Assembly (NCBI RefSeq): GCF_001263415.1
Contig: NZ_LGTE01000004.1
Span: 62,001 to 126,000, forward strand
Source: Thermincola ferriacetica
GTDB lineage: Bacteria > Bacillota > Thermincolia > Thermincolales > Thermincolaceae
Direction: 5' to 3'
Length of the DNA: 64,000 bases
Of this stretch, positions 41,813 to 51,663 are shown one piece after another. Each line of letters begins with the position of its first letter. Position 1 is the first letter of the stretch. The notes beneath the pieces were generated by a model. The model ran no database searches and had not been told where the DNA came from. It was given only the letters and a program-made list of their open reading frames with translations. Position numbers and translations under genes: made by a program.

Positions 41813-44800
41813 CTATCTAACCCACTGGACCGTATCTTCAAAATTAATATAAAAACGATACGGTACTATAATTTTTAATAACTGACTAATGTGCGCCCCG
41901 TCATTTGCTAAAGTTCCAATATTAATTTCTCTATTTTTAATGGTTAACCATTCAGTAAAATCGTATTTATCTCCTAACCATACCTTTAATCTCCACTTCC
42001 CTGTATATACTTTACCCTTAACCACCATTCGCGAAATATGTATTGCATAAAATAAGTCCGTTTCACTTGATTCGTTTTTTCGGAACTCAATACCCTTGTC
42101 ATAATAAACGCTATATTTACCTGTTTTATAATTTTTAATGATGCTATTAATTGTTGTTTTATAAATTTTAGATTTCTTTATCTTTTCAACAACCTCCGAA
42201 CCTCCCCAAAAATACCTTGTCCTAGGATTATCCTGCAAAGAATAATTCAAAAAATCCGCTGCAACTGTATATCCTTTAGGTTTTAACCAGTATTTTATTC
42301 CGCTTTGCCATATGTAATGTCTTACATTTTGTTTTACAGTGTTTTTTACCTTTGCTAATTGCTGAAGAATAATGTCTACTAAACTATTACCGCTCGGATC
42401 AATAAACCTAATAGGATTATTCTCCACATACGCATAAAGGTTTTTACTCAGCGGATTCTCCAGGTCCCCCTCATACGTATCCCTGCTCAAGAACCTCCCC
42501 GTCTCCGGCTCATAACACCGGGCCCGCAGGTACAACAGGTTTGTCTCCTCATCCCACATCTCACCTGTATAGCCAAAGGTGTTATGCAGGACGTTTCGCC
42601 CATCTTCGGATAGCTTGCTGCCCGGCGCAGGGTTGCCGAACTCATCATAACGGTAGTGGTCGCGTATGTTGCCGTCCGGTTTCACCATGTAAGCCACACT
42701 GCCCAGGCCGTCATACAGGTAATACAGCGGGTCTTGTGATTCGGGGCGTGTTTCATCTACGGCTTCTACCTCAATACGCTCCAAGCCGTATGTGTAGGCA
42801 GCATCAAACCTCCCGTCTTCACCGTAGGTCATCAGTACCTGGGTGAGCGGGTCGGAGACATCGTTGAGGTAGTAGGCAATTTCTACTTTTTCACCATTAG
42901 GTCCAACCGGGATCTTGCCGTTCTTGTACCAGCCCAGGTGTTTGCCTTTGTTGGTGTATTTGCCTTTTTTACGGTAGCCTTTGCCTTTGGACTTAGCGGC
43001 TTCTTTTTTCTTTTCCCTGGCTTCTTTGCTTAGGTTCTTGTTCTGGGTTTTGTCACTCTTGCCGTCCCCGGACTTGTTTTTGTTTTGGCCAGGCGCATTG
43101 CCGGAATTTCCCTTCCCGCTGCCGCCGGAATTTCCTCCACCGTTGCCACCTGAATTACCGCCACTATTACCTTTGCCGTTACCGCCATTGGCTAGCAGCA
43201 TATATATCAGGTCAGACTGCTGCTTCTTGGCCTTCTCTTTGCCGGGCGGTGTGAAGCCGGGGTTATTGCCCTTGCCGTTGTCATGCTTGTATGTGGGCAT
43301 GGTCATGGCCGACAGCTTGGTGATGCGGTTACCGTCCCCGTCATACTCGAAGCCTACCCATTTGCCCTGGTGAAACCTGACTTCAGTCAGGCGGTTCTCG
43401 TAATCCCAGGTGTAGGAGGTAACTTTGTTGCCCGGCTCTATCTTGGCTATACGGTTGCCGTTGTTGTCATAACGGAACTCGGTGAAAGGCCCGTCATTGA
43501 CATTGAATTTGGTCAGCTCATTGGCCGCATTGTAGTAATATTTCGTGGTGTTGATGGAATCTCCTTCTACTTTGGTCATCTTAATCCGGTTGCCCACCGG
43601 GTCATATTCGTATGCCACCCTGCTGCCATCAGGGTTAATAACCTTCTCCAGCTGGTTCAGCGGGTCATAGAAATACTCAGTGGTGTATACCGACCCTTCC
43701 ACCGTCTGGATCAGCCTGGTCCGGTTGCCCGCCAGATCGTAGGTGTATTCATATTTCGCCAGAAGTTTCTGGTCAGCATTAATACTGGCCATAGATGTCA
43801 GTTGGTTGGCAGTGTTGTAGCCGTAGGACGTTACAACTCCATTAGGGAGAATGGTCTTGGTGCGGCGTCCCACCTGGTCATATTCGTAGGAAGTAACCTT
43901 ATTTAAGCGATCCGTTACCGTGATGAGCCGGTTTAAATTATCGTAGCCATACTTTACTTTCTTCCCATCGGGGTATTTCACCAGAGTCTTCTGCCCCAAC
44001 GCATTGTACTCATATTCCACGGTCATGTCGTCCTGGTTGGTGACTGCAGTCAGGCGGCCCAGGGCATCATAATCATACCAGACGGTGCCGTACATGTCTT
44101 CCATCCACTCGCGCTTGCCCTGGTCGTTGTAGCCGTATTCCACGTAACTGCCGTCGGGGTAGTAGACTCCCAGCAGGCGGTCTAACTCGTCATATGCATA
44201 CTCGATCCGGTTTCCGTTGGGGTCGGTCTTGGCAACTATATTGCCGTTTTCGTCATACTCAAATACGGTGGTCTGGCCCAGGGGGTTGATGCTGTGGGTA
44301 AGCAGGTTTCTGCTGTTGTACCTGTACTCGGTCGTATGCCCGTTGGCATCGATACAGAACCGCAGGTTCCCCACATCATCATACCGGTACTCTGTCGTAT
44401 TGCCTTTAGGGTCAATGACAAACCGCAGCCTGTTGGCCCCGTCATATTTGAAATGGGTGGTATGCCCGTTGCCGTCGGTGACCCGGACCCTGTTGCCGTT
44501 TTTGTCCAGGCCGAATTCATTGCCCCGGTTCAGCGCATCAATTACGCGGACCAGACGGTTCATGTTATCATACTCGTACCTGGTGACATTGCCCAGGGCG
44601 TCCTTCATGGCTATGCGGTTGTTGTTTTCATCATACTCAAATTCCGTCACGTTGCCCGCCGGGTCAATAACCTGTTTCAGGTTGTTGTTTTCATCATACC
44701 GGTAGGTATAAGTCTGGTTTAAGGCATTGGTCACCGTCTCCTGGTTGCCGGACCGGTCATAGGTATACCTGGTGGTATGGCCCATATTGTCGGTAACTTC

Positions 44801-47800
44801 AATGACCCGGGACAGCGCATCATATTTATACCCTGTTACCGAACCGTCAAAATCCCTGTAGAACAGGGTATTGCCCAGGTCGTCATAGGTGTACTCCGCC
44901 CACTGCTGCAGCGGGTCAATGACCTTCTCCAGGCGGTTGAACTTATCATAGTTATACCTGGTTACCTGGCCTTTAGCGTCCTTCACTGCTGTCCTGTTGC
45001 CGTTCGGGTCGTAGAAATACTCCACGGCATCACCCGTGGGCTCTATCACCTTCTTCAGCCTGCCCAGGGCATCATAGGTATATGTGGTTTTGTTCAGGTT
45101 GGCATCCTTGGTCCAGAGAAGGTTACCGTTACCGTCGTAGTGGGAAAGGGTAGACTTAAGCAGGGGGTCGGTTTCTTCCAGCACATAGCCCCTCTTGTCA
45201 TAGCGGTAGGTGGTCACATTGCCTTCCGCGTCCCTGGTGCCCAGGAGCCTGTTGTTGTAGTCGTAGCTGTTGACAATTTCACCGGCGGGGTTTAATTCCC
45301 GCAGCAGGTTGCCGTTGTTATCGTATTCATAGGTGGTCCTGTTGCCTTTGGGATCGACAACTTCTTTAAGCCTGCTGATTTCATCATAGTGGTAACGGGT
45401 GATGAAACCACGGCCATCCTTTACGGTTTCCACGTTGCCGTTGGGATTATAGGTATAGGCCACCTCTTTTCCCGCCGGGTCCCTGACGCTTTTTACCAGG
45501 CCGGAATCGTAGTATTCGTATGAAGTGGTATTCCCCTCCGGGTCGGTCACGGTCAGGACATTCCCATTGTCGTCATATGTCATGCGGGTGGTATTGCCCA
45601 TGGCATCGATTACTTCGGTGGGGTAATCCCTGTTATCCGGGTCGGTATAGCGGTATATGGTGCCTTTGTTTTCACTGTTCAATACCGCCAGCAGGTTTCC
45701 GCGGGCATCGTGCTGGTAGTATGTTGCGTACCCCATGGCGTCAATGGCCTGATAGCGGTATCCCCTCTCGTCATAACGGTACTGCACCAGCGGCAGGTCT
45801 GTGGAAGTAGTTGTGACCGGTTCAGAGTCAATGCTGCCCGGCGCTGCCGTAGTGGTCACCGGTTCCGGATCAGGGGTTACCCCTCTCCCGCCGGCCCCGA
45901 ACCGTAATGTCTGGGCTTTTTGCGTTTCCTCCCGGAAAGCCATAAGGCTCTCCGTATCCGGCCCGTCTATACTCGTTACCCTGTACTCGTTGTCAAAGGT
46001 GTAGATGAATTCATTACCGTTCTTGTCCCTGAAAGTCGTGCTTCTGCCGCCATAGGACAGGTTTACATAATATCCCTCGGCATCATACTGGGTCGTCACC
46101 CGGCCTTGGCTGTCATATTCGTTGGTGACAGCCCTATAGCCCATGGGGTCGGTCACTCCGGTTACCCTGTGAGCATCATTCGGGTCATAATCGTAGCTTG
46201 TTACCCCGCCGTTGGGGTCAATAACCTCGCTCAACCGGCCCCAGCTGTCATAGACATATTCCACCTGGCGGCCTGCCGGGTCTTCCAGCAAAGTTATCCG
46301 GCCCAGTTCGTCATAGTATAGTTTGCAGCTCCGGCCCGCGGCATCGCTGACCTCGCTTAGGAGCCCCTCGGGGTCATAAGAGAGGGTGATGGTGTTGCCG
46401 TTCCTGTCGGTGATACTGTCCAGCATGCCGTCGGTATCAAAATGATAGACCGTGTTGTATTTGGTAATCACAGAATAAGTGCCGTCGCCGTTTTTCACCA
46501 GTCTTTCGGTCACGTCTGCATCACTGACATAGCCGCTGCCTGATGGACGGAAGAAATATCCGCCCCCGTCACCTCCGGTGGCTTCGATGGAACCGTCCTC
46601 ATACATGATGAGCATCTTGTCATAGCCCAACTTCCAGTTCTGGCCCAGCGGCCCCCGGTACATTTCGGGTTCCTGAGAGTTTAAGACCCGGGTGAATTCC
46701 ACCGGCAGCCCCTTGGCGTCAAAGGACAGGTCCGCCGCAAAGGCAAAGAAGTTCCCGGTAGCCGCGTCGATAGAGTCACCCACTACCTCGCCGTTACTGT
46801 ATAAAGGCCTGATTTTTTCCCTGAGCCGGTATTCCTCATCAGGGTCTTTGATGATATCCCCTGCGGTATAGGGCATGTCCCGCATAGGGTCAAGGACCAG
46901 TACGTAGTCTCCGACCACCATCTCCAGCTCGGTTTTGATCCCGTTGTCTTCCTTCAGCTTGGCGGCCCTGGTCCCGTCCTTGTAGTAGAACTTGGCCAGT
47001 TTCTTGGTCCTGGCCCCTTTGCTGTAAATGGCAATGAGGAACTTCTGGCTGGTGGTTTCGCTGGTGATGGTCTCGATATAGGTGTTGCCTTGTTCATCGG
47101 TCCTTTCCACATCGTACTCGTAGTACATGGAAATGGTCCTGGTTTTGCCCTTTTCAAAAGACATGCCATCCTGTTCCCACTTACCGCTGCTGTCAGCGGT
47201 GGTGCCGAAAGACTGCCCGTCATCGGTGGTAAGGTAAACCCGGGCATCGGCCACGGCTGTGCCGTCAGCTTTGATCAGGCCGGTTTTTCTGTCGATATGT
47301 AATCTGAAATTGGCCGGACCTGCCACCGGATCCCCTTTGATGTAGGTATAGACGAGTTTGGGCCGCTTGCTTGCTGTTCCGTGGTCACAGGATATGAACT
47401 CCTTGTATCCTTCACCGGACCCGGGGGACAGGGCCAGTCCATTATTGGAAGCAGGATCGTCTACCCACTGCTGGACTAAGCTGGTAACATCAAAATCCCA
47501 CCATCCTGTGGCCGGACCGCTGGAAGTATCCACCAGCGCTCCCGTCCCCCCGCTCCTCTGCCAGAAATCCCAGGTCAGGGTGGAATAATCCCATCTCCAG
47601 TTAGCTTCTACGGGGAACAACCTGATGGAACTTAAAGACCCTTCCTGGGCAAAAACGGAAAACGTGGCTGAAGTTACGGTGATGTCTTCCTCACTGGTCA
47701 GGTTATCGAAATGGAAAAAGCTCCGTGTGTCGCCATAGGCGCTCGTATCACCGACATAGAGGTAATCGGCGGCCCGGTAGTTGGTATTTGGGAACCGGGA

Positions 47801-48766
47801 TGATATAAAGGTATCCCGCCCCTCAACAGGGCCGGGCTGCAGGGTCGGGTCGATCACCACCGGATACTGCCGGCCGGTTGACTTGAGCCACTCTTCATTT
47901 GCCTTTACTGTTAAAACCGTAAACCCAACATGATTCTCAACTTCTGCCGTCACGGCCAGGGATTTTTCTCCTCCCTTATCATACATAAATGGCCTGGGCA
48001 TAAACCAACGGACATTCCCGGAACGGTCGGTAAACTCAATTGCACCGTCTGCCCGGGCTTTAGCTGTCAGGTTCTTTAAATCCAGTATAAAACTATACTC
48101 CGGCGCCGCATCAGGGCTGTACAGGATGATATCTTCTTTGAGGGTAGACCCGTCGATAGTATACTTCAGGTCAGCATTTGCCTTAAACCCTTTGTATGTA
48201 ATGGTGTTCCCGGCTGTTTCCCCCGGGACGTCCTCCCCTTTGATCAGGCCCCATCTGATGGAATAATCCCTTTGTTGGATAAGCCCGAGGTAGTTTTCTC
48301 CTGCTGAGCCTGCGAAATACACCTTAATGCTGTTGGCCCTGTTGGCAAAGGCGTAGCCTTTCTGTTTTGACTCCACCAGGGTGTTATCTATGTCCGCCAG
48401 CTTATTATTTTCATCCAGGTAGTGGATAGCTTCCTGGTAGACTTCGGTCTTGTATTCATTCGGACCGATTTTATAAGTTTTTGCATTTATGGTCCTTTTC
48501 TCGATAACTTCATTTTTCTCCTTGGCTTCTTCTGCCCGGGGGTTTTTTGGTTTTTTTGGCCCGGCCGTTTCCGGGAGGCTGTTTTTATTCTTTTCTGCCT
48601 CCGGAGTGTTGGCCTCAGCAGTCTTCAGAAAACCGCCAAAACTTCCCAGGGCCAGTTCCTGGACGGTATACCTGATTACCCCGTCCAGGGCCCCCATATT
48701 GATGGCCACGGCCAACACAACAGCCGTCACCCGCATCCACAGTTTCCTGCCAAATACCTTTCTCAC
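41813..48766 (-). CDS. Giant Rhs/YD-repeat polymorphic toxin
   Basis: 2317 residues from a GTG eight bases after AGGAGG. A signal-like hydrophobic N-terminus (VTAVVLAVAINMGALDGVI) is followed by a charged segment and a DNRLRE/CBM96-like domain near 320-480 (GRDTFISSRFPNTNYRAADY). A DUF6531 region sits near 655-720 (GPLGQNWKLGYD). About 40 YD repeats (YRYDxxGN) to about 1790 would form the beta-cocoon. A Gly/Asn-rich linker near 1855-1900 precedes the Rhs core end (YEPETGRFLSRDTYEGD, NNPIRFIDPSGN). The last about 190 residues are a distinct AT-rich tip. Rhs proteins encapsulate a C-terminal toxin. A c-di-GMP riboswitch lies in the leader. Confidence 0.95.
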   Translation of the reverse strand: MRKVFGRKLWMRVTAVVLAVAINMGALDGVIRYTVQELALGSFGGFLKTAEANTPEAEKNKNSLPETAGPKKPKNPRAEEAKEKNEVIEKRTINAKTYKIGPNEYKTEVYQEAIHYLDENNKLADIDNTLVESKQKGYAFANRANSIKVYFAGSAGENYLGLIQQRDYSIRWGLIKGEDVPGETAGNTITYKGFKANADLKYTIDGSTLKEDIILYSPDAAPEYSFILDLKNLTAKARADGAIEFTDRSGNVRWFMPRPFMYDKGGEKSLAVTAEVENHVGFTVLTVKANEEWLKSTGRQYPVVIDPTLQPGPVEGRDTFISSRFPNTNYRAADYLYVGDTSAYGDTRSFFHFDNLTSEEDITVTSATFSVFAQEGSLSSIRLFPVEANWRWDYSTLTWDFWQRSGGTGALVDTSSGPATGWWDFDVTSLVQQWVDDPASNNGLALSPGSGEGYKEFISCDHGTASKRPKLVYTYIKGDPVAGPANFRLHIDRKTGLIKADGTAVADARVYLTTDDGQSFGTTADSSGKWEQDGMSFEKGKTRTISMYYEYDVERTDEQGNTYIETITSETTSQKFLIAIYSKGARTKKLAKFYYKDGTRAAKLKEDNGIKTELEMVVGDYVLVLDPMRDMPYTAGDIIKDPDEEYRLREKIRPLYSNGEVVGDSIDAATGNFFAFAADLSFDAKGLPVEFTRVLNSQEPEMYRGPLGQNWKLGYDKMLIMYEDGSIEATGGDGGGYFFRPSGSGYVSDADVTERLVKNGDGTYSVITKYNTVYHFDTDGMLDSITDRNGNTITLSYDPEGLLSEVSDAAGRSCKLYYDELGRITLLEDPAGRQVEYVYDSWGRLSEVIDPNGGVTSYDYDPNDAHRVTGVTDPMGYRAVTNEYDSQGRVTTQYDAEGYYVNLSYGGRSTTFRDKNGNEFIYTFDNEYRVTSIDGPDTESLMAFREETQKAQTLRFGAGGRGVTPDPEPVTTTAAPGSIDSEPVTTTSTDLPLVQYRYDERGYRYQAIDAMGYATYYQHDARGNLLAVLNSENKGTIYRYTDPDNRDYPTEVIDAMGNTTRMTYDDNGNVLTVTDPEGNTTSYEYYDSGLVKSVRDPAGKEVAYTYNPNGNVETVKDGRGFITRYHYDEISRLKEVVDPKGNRTTYEYDNNGNLLRELNPAGEIVNSYDYNNRLLGTRDAEGNVTTYRYDKRGYVLEETDPLLKSTLSHYDGNGNLLWTKDANLNKTTYTYDALGRLKKVIEPTGDAVEYFYDPNGNRTAVKDAKGQVTRYNYDKFNRLEKVIDPLQQWAEYTYDDLGNTLFYRDFDGSVTGYKYDALSRVIEVTDNMGHTTRYTYDRSGNQETVTNALNQTYTYRYDENNNLKQVIDPAGNVTEFEYDENNNRIAMKDALGNVTRYEYDNMNRLVRVIDALNRGNEFGLDKNGNRVRVTDGNGHTTHFKYDGANRLRFVIDPKGNTTEYRYDDVGNLRFCIDANGHTTEYRYNSRNLLTHSINPLGQTTVFEYDENGNIVAKTDPNGNRIEYAYDELDRLLGVYYPDGSYVEYGYNDQGKREWMEDMYGTVWYDYDALGRLTAVTNQDDMTVEYEYNALGQKTLVKYPDGKKVKYGYDNLNRLITVTDRLNKVTSYEYDQVGRRTKTILPNGVVTSYGYNTANQLTSMASINADQKLLAKYEYTYDLAGNRTRLIQTVEGSVYTTEYFYDPLNQLEKVINPDGSRVAYEYDPVGNRIKMTKVEGDSINTTKYYYNAANELTKFNVNDGPFTEFRYDNNGNRIAKIEPGNKVTSYTWDYENRLTEVRFHQGKWVGFEYDGDGNRITKLSAMTMPTYKHDNGKGNNPGFTPPGKEKAKKQQSDLIYMLLANGGNGKGNSGGNSGGNGGGNSGGSGKGNSGNAPGQNKNKSGDGKSDKTQNKNLSKEAREKKKEAAKSKGKGYRKKGKYTNKGKHLGWYKNGKIPVGPNGEKVEIAYYLNDVSDPLTQVLMTYGEDGRFDAAYTYGLERIEVEAVDETRPESQDPLYYLYDGLGSVAYMVKPDGNIRDHYRYDEFGNPAPGSKLSEDGRNVLHNTFGYTGEMWDEETNLLYLRARCYEPETGRFLSRDTYEGDLENPLSKNLYAYVENNPIRFIDPSGNSLVDIILQQLAKVKNTVKQNVRHYIWQSGIKYWLKPKGYTVAADFLNYSLQDNPRTRYFWGGSEVVEKIKKSKIYKTTINSIIKNYKTGKYSVYYDKGIEFRKNESSETDLFYAIHISRMVVKGKVYTGKWRLKVWLGDKYDFTEWLTIKNREINIGTLANDGAHISQLLKIIVPYRFYINFEDTVQWVR
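41816..42385 (-). other. AT-rich toxin tip of the Rhs protein
   Basis: Codons after FIDPSGN encode about 190 residues whose base composition is clearly more AT-rich than the YD-repeat part, as expected for an exchanged toxin module. Motifs include TDLFYAIHISRMVVKGK and KVWLGDKYDFTEW. No known nuclease, deaminase or peptidase motif was recognised. Confidence 0.6.
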
Positions 48767-48802
48767 AAGCCTATCCTCCTTTAAAAACACAAATAAAAAT
48801 AC

Positions 48803-48838
48803 AAAAAGCCCCTGTCCCCCATGCCGAAGACAGGCGCT
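48803..48838 (-). terminator. Expression-platform terminator of the c-di-GMP riboswitch
   Basis: Minus strand AGCGCCTGTC...GACAGGGGCT stem followed by TTTTTG, placed between the aptamer and the rhs start. Confidence 0.8.
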
Positions 48839-48857
48839 CTTCCCATGCTGATATACA

Positions 48858-48943
48858 CTTCCTTCGGCAGCCCGGCTGTCATAGCGTTTCCGCTTTAGAC
48901 CCGCAGCTTTGCGCCCCCGCCTTTCGACGGGTTTGCCTTTATC
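48858..48943 (-). promoter_or_regulatory. Cyclic-di-GMP-I (GEMM) riboswitch upstream of rhs
   Basis: The minus strand carries the conserved class I blocks in order: AAAGGCAAACC, GTCGAAAGGC (the GAAA tetraloop of P2), GGGGCGCAAAGC, GGGTCTAAAGC, CTATGACAGCCGGGCTGCCG. This matches the GEMM consensus including the tetraloop-receptor pair. A terminator 20 bp beyond suggests transcriptional control. Direction (on or off) is not decided by sequence alone. Confidence 0.9.
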
Positions 48944-48976
48944 GGGACAATCTTCTATTTTTTAACAAACATTTGT

Positions 48977-48982
48977 ATTATA
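48977..48982 (-). promoter_or_regulatory. -10 element of the rhs transcript
   Basis: TATAAT on the minus strand, about 35 bp before the aptamer. The -35 (TTCAAT at 17 bp) is weak. Confidence 0.45.
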
Positions 48983-49237
48983 ATTGTCGCAGATTTCCAA
49001 TTGAATTGCAATAAGAAAATATCTACAAATATCACTATTATTTGACATTGTTCGACAATATACGTTTTTGGTTAAGTGGGCCGAAATTGGTCAACTTTGG
49101 GAAATGTCAGTGAAGCCTGTACTATGCCGAAAAAGAAATCAATCATCATAGAATCATGACAAAAGCCTTTAATTATGCCATCTACAAAATGAGGCCACCG
49201 TTACTTAAAAAAATCTATAGAAAAGCCTGCAACAGAC

Positions 49238-49270
49238 AATAAAAAATCCACAAGGTTGCTAACCCTTGTG
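49238..49270 (-). terminator. Terminator of tRNA-Leu(CAA)
   Basis: CCACAAGG/CCTTGTGG stem (49248-49255 with 49263-49270), followed on the minus strand by ATTTTTTATTG. Confidence 0.8.
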
Positions 49271-49279
49271 GTTATTAGC

Positions 49280-49362
49280 CTGGTGCCGAAGGAGGGATTC
49301 GAACCCTCACGGTTTCCCGCACGATTTTGAGTCGTGTGCGTCTGCCAGTTCCGCCACTTCGG
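49280..49362 (-). tRNA. tRNA-Leu (anticodon CAA)
   Basis: An 83-nt class II tRNA with acceptor GCCGAAG/CTTCGGC, D-arm TGGCGGAACTGGCAGACG, anticodon stem CACGA/TCGTG with loop CTCAAAA (anticodon CAA, reading UUG), a variable arm, T-arm GGTTCGAATCC and encoded CCA. Confidence 0.95.
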
Positions 49363-49383
49363 CGTTTTTTCGATGCAACAATT

Positions 49384-49412
49384 ATATTACCATAAAGACT
49401 GCTTAAATGCAA
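49384..49412 (-). promoter_or_regulatory. Promoter of tRNA-Leu(CAA)
   Basis: Minus strand TTGCAT, 17-bp spacer, TAATAT. Confidence 0.65.
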
Positions 49413-49531
49413 GACCAAACAGGTGGAAATTTAGTACATCCCGGGAATAGTTGCAGAAATCAAAACAAATACTAATGACAAAAGACGTATCAATTACTTT
49501 GTATTGAAGCCCTAATGGAGGTTTGATTTAA

Positions 49532-49987
49532 ATGAAAAGAGATACCGTCGCTGCCGGCACCTGGATAGGTATATGGGGGACCGTGCTTATTATCTTACTT
49601 TCCTACCTGGAAATGACCTTCGGCATCCTGAACACCCCACCTTGGAATATCGCTGCCGATGTGTTCTTAACAAGTGCAAATATAAAAACTTTATATGGTT
49701 TGATTATTGGCATGGCAGGCACTTTGGCCCTCGGCATAGCTACTACCTTATTTATCGCTGCAATTTTAAGACTGACGGGTACGGATTATGCATGGTTAAA
49801 AGGAGTTATTGTCGCTAATGCTATAGGTTTTGGCACCATGGGTTTGTTTATGCCCATGTTGAATATCAGTGAAAACATTCAAAGCGAACCCTGGACAAAT
49901 ATCTTGGCTCTTCTTGACCTGACCATTTTTGGTCTTTTCACCGGCTATATGTTGAAGAAATCGTTTCAACAACGGGTCGAAAAATAA
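49532..49987 (+). CDS. Small four-helix membrane protein of unknown function
   Basis: 151 residues from an ATG after TGGAGG. Hydrophobic segments include IGIWGTVLIILLSYLEM, YGLIIGMAGTLALGIA, VIVANAIGFGTMGLFMP and ILALLDLTIFGLFTGYML. No motif was recognised. It stands alone between tRNA-Leu and the convergent thrC. Confidence 0.7.
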   Translation: MKRDTVAAGTWIGIWGTVLIILLSYLEMTFGILNTPPWNIAADVFLTSANIKTLYGLIIGMAGTLALGIATTLFIAAILRLTGTDYAWLKGVIVANAIGFGTMGLFMPMLNISENIQSEPWTNILALLDLTIFGLFTGYMLKKSFQQRVEK

Positions 49988-50009
49988 TAAGAATAAATGC
50001 TTTTTACTT

Positions 50010-51509
50010 TTATACGCCCAGGATGTTGTTTATTTCCTGAACCAGTTCTTCCTTAGCCGCCACTCTGTTATGCCGGACAGGTTTTTTGTCCAAGTCGCGC
50101 AGGCCGGGGTGGATTTCCATGCCGGAAACTTCCCGCAACTCTTGCAGGATTGCCATTTCATCCTTGCCGGCGATAGCTTCCGGCCCTTTGATAGCTTCCA
50201 GCACCGCAGCATTAAATTTAAACGGATTGGCGGTGGAAGCAATTACCGTCGGCGTATGGTCTTTGGTAGATTTAACATAGTCCCAGTATACTTTCAGGGC
50301 AACGGCCGTATGGGTGTCAACGGTATAGTGTTTTTTCTCAAACACTTCTCTTATTGTGGCCAGAGTTTCTTCTTCGGTAGCAAAGCCGGCTGCCAGTATG
50401 GCATCAATTCTGGCCCTGGTTTCCGCATCAATGTTAAAAACACCCGTTGCATTCAGCTCTCTGAACCATTTGTTTATTAATTCGCTGTTATGCCCGTTAA
50501 CTTCGAAAAGGAACCTCTCCAGATTGCTGGAAATTAAAATATCCATAGAAGGACTGTTCGTCTTTATAAACTCCCGGTTACGGTCATATGCACCTGTACG
50601 GAAAAAGTCAGTCAAAACCTTGTTTTCATTGGAAGCACATATGAACTTGTTGACAGGCAGACCCATGCGGTAAGCATAATAACCGGCCAGGATATTGCCG
50701 AAGTTACCCGTGGGAACAACTATATTGATTTTATCGCCCATATTTATCTGACCTTGTCTGACCAGAGACAGGTAGCTCCATATATAGTAAATAATTTGCG
50801 GTACCAGACGCCCCCAGTTGATGGAGTTGGCTGAAGATAACTCAATGCCGTGTTCATTCAGAAAACGGTTGTAATCCGGGTCGCCAAAAATTTCTTTCAC
50901 GGCATTCTGACAATCATCGAAATTACCCTTTACAGCCACAACGTATGTGTTATTCCCATCGGTGGTTGTCATCTGCAGTTCCTGCACCTTGCTGACCCCC
51001 CCGTAGGGGTAGAAAACAATGATTCTGATGCCTGGAACGTTTTTATAACCTTCCAGGGCCGCTTTGCCCGTATCACCCGATGTGGCCACCAAAATAACTA
51101 TTCCCTTGTCTGACTGTACTTTTTTCACAGCCTTGGATAATAAGGGAGGCATTATTTGCAGGGCCATATCCTTAAAAGCCGCTGTTGGGCCATGCCAGAG
51201 CTCCAGAAAATAGGTATGGTTATTTAACTGAAACAAAGGCGCTATTTCGGGGGTATCAAAATTTTGACCGTTGTAAGCCCTGTCTATACACTCCCGGATT
51301 TCCTCTGCAGAATAATCAGTGAGGTAAAGTCCCAAAACCTTTTCCGCCACTTCCTGATAAGAACAGTTAACCATGTTCGCCAGGTCATTCATGGATAGTA
51401 CAGGAAGGAATTCGGGAACAAAAAGGCCGCCCGTCGGAACCATGCCCAGTTTGATTGCCCGGGCGGAGCTAACAGCTTCAAAGTTGCCCCTTGTACTTAT
51501 GTAGTTCAT
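50010..51509 (-). CDS. thrC: Threonine synthase
   Basis: 499 residues from an ATG after AAAGGAG; an upstream in-frame start adds nine residues with no ribosome site. It is a PLP enzyme that converts O-phosphohomoserine to threonine and phosphate. MNYISTRGNFEAVSSARAIK is the family N-terminus. HGPTAAFKDMALQ carries the PLP lysine, and LVATSGDTGKAALEG and VPTGNFGNILAGYYA are cofactor loops. It is the longer ThrC type of enteric bacteria, yeast and many Clostridia. It is monocistronic by position. Confidence 0.96.
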   Translation of the reverse strand: MNYISTRGNFEAVSSARAIKLGMVPTGGLFVPEFLPVLSMNDLANMVNCSYQEVAEKVLGLYLTDYSAEEIRECIDRAYNGQNFDTPEIAPLFQLNNHTYFLELWHGPTAAFKDMALQIMPPLLSKAVKKVQSDKGIVILVATSGDTGKAALEGYKNVPGIRIIVFYPYGGVSKVQELQMTTTDGNNTYVVAVKGNFDDCQNAVKEIFGDPDYNRFLNEHGIELSSANSINWGRLVPQIIYYIWSYLSLVRQGQINMGDKINIVVPTGNFGNILAGYYAYRMGLPVNKFICASNENKVLTDFFRTGAYDRNREFIKTNSPSMDILISSNLERFLFEVNGHNSELINKWFRELNATGVFNIDAETRARIDAILAAGFATEEETLATIREVFEKKHYTVDTHTAVALKVYWDYVKSTKDHTPTVIASTANPFKFNAAVLEAIKGPEAIAGKDEMAILQELREVSGMEIHPGLRDLDKKPVRHNRVAAKEELVQEINNILGV

Positions 51510-51663
51510 TGTATGTTCTCCTTTCAAAGCCAAGCATAATATCTAATTTTATTCCAAAAAAGAATTAACGTCAAGGACCGGTAGAGATACAAACAGGCGA
51601 GCCAAGGCATTGCCCATCTGTTACCGCGTTAAGGGCGTTTGTCAATGCGGGCGTTAAACGGGG

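Noticed and set aside
42541-45907. Several plus-strand open frames within rhs
   Set aside because: They are mirror images of the repetitive YD codons and have no ribosome sites or domains.
51510-51663. T-box or threonine leader before thrC
   Set aside because: No T-box sequence, specifier stem or leader peptide is visible.
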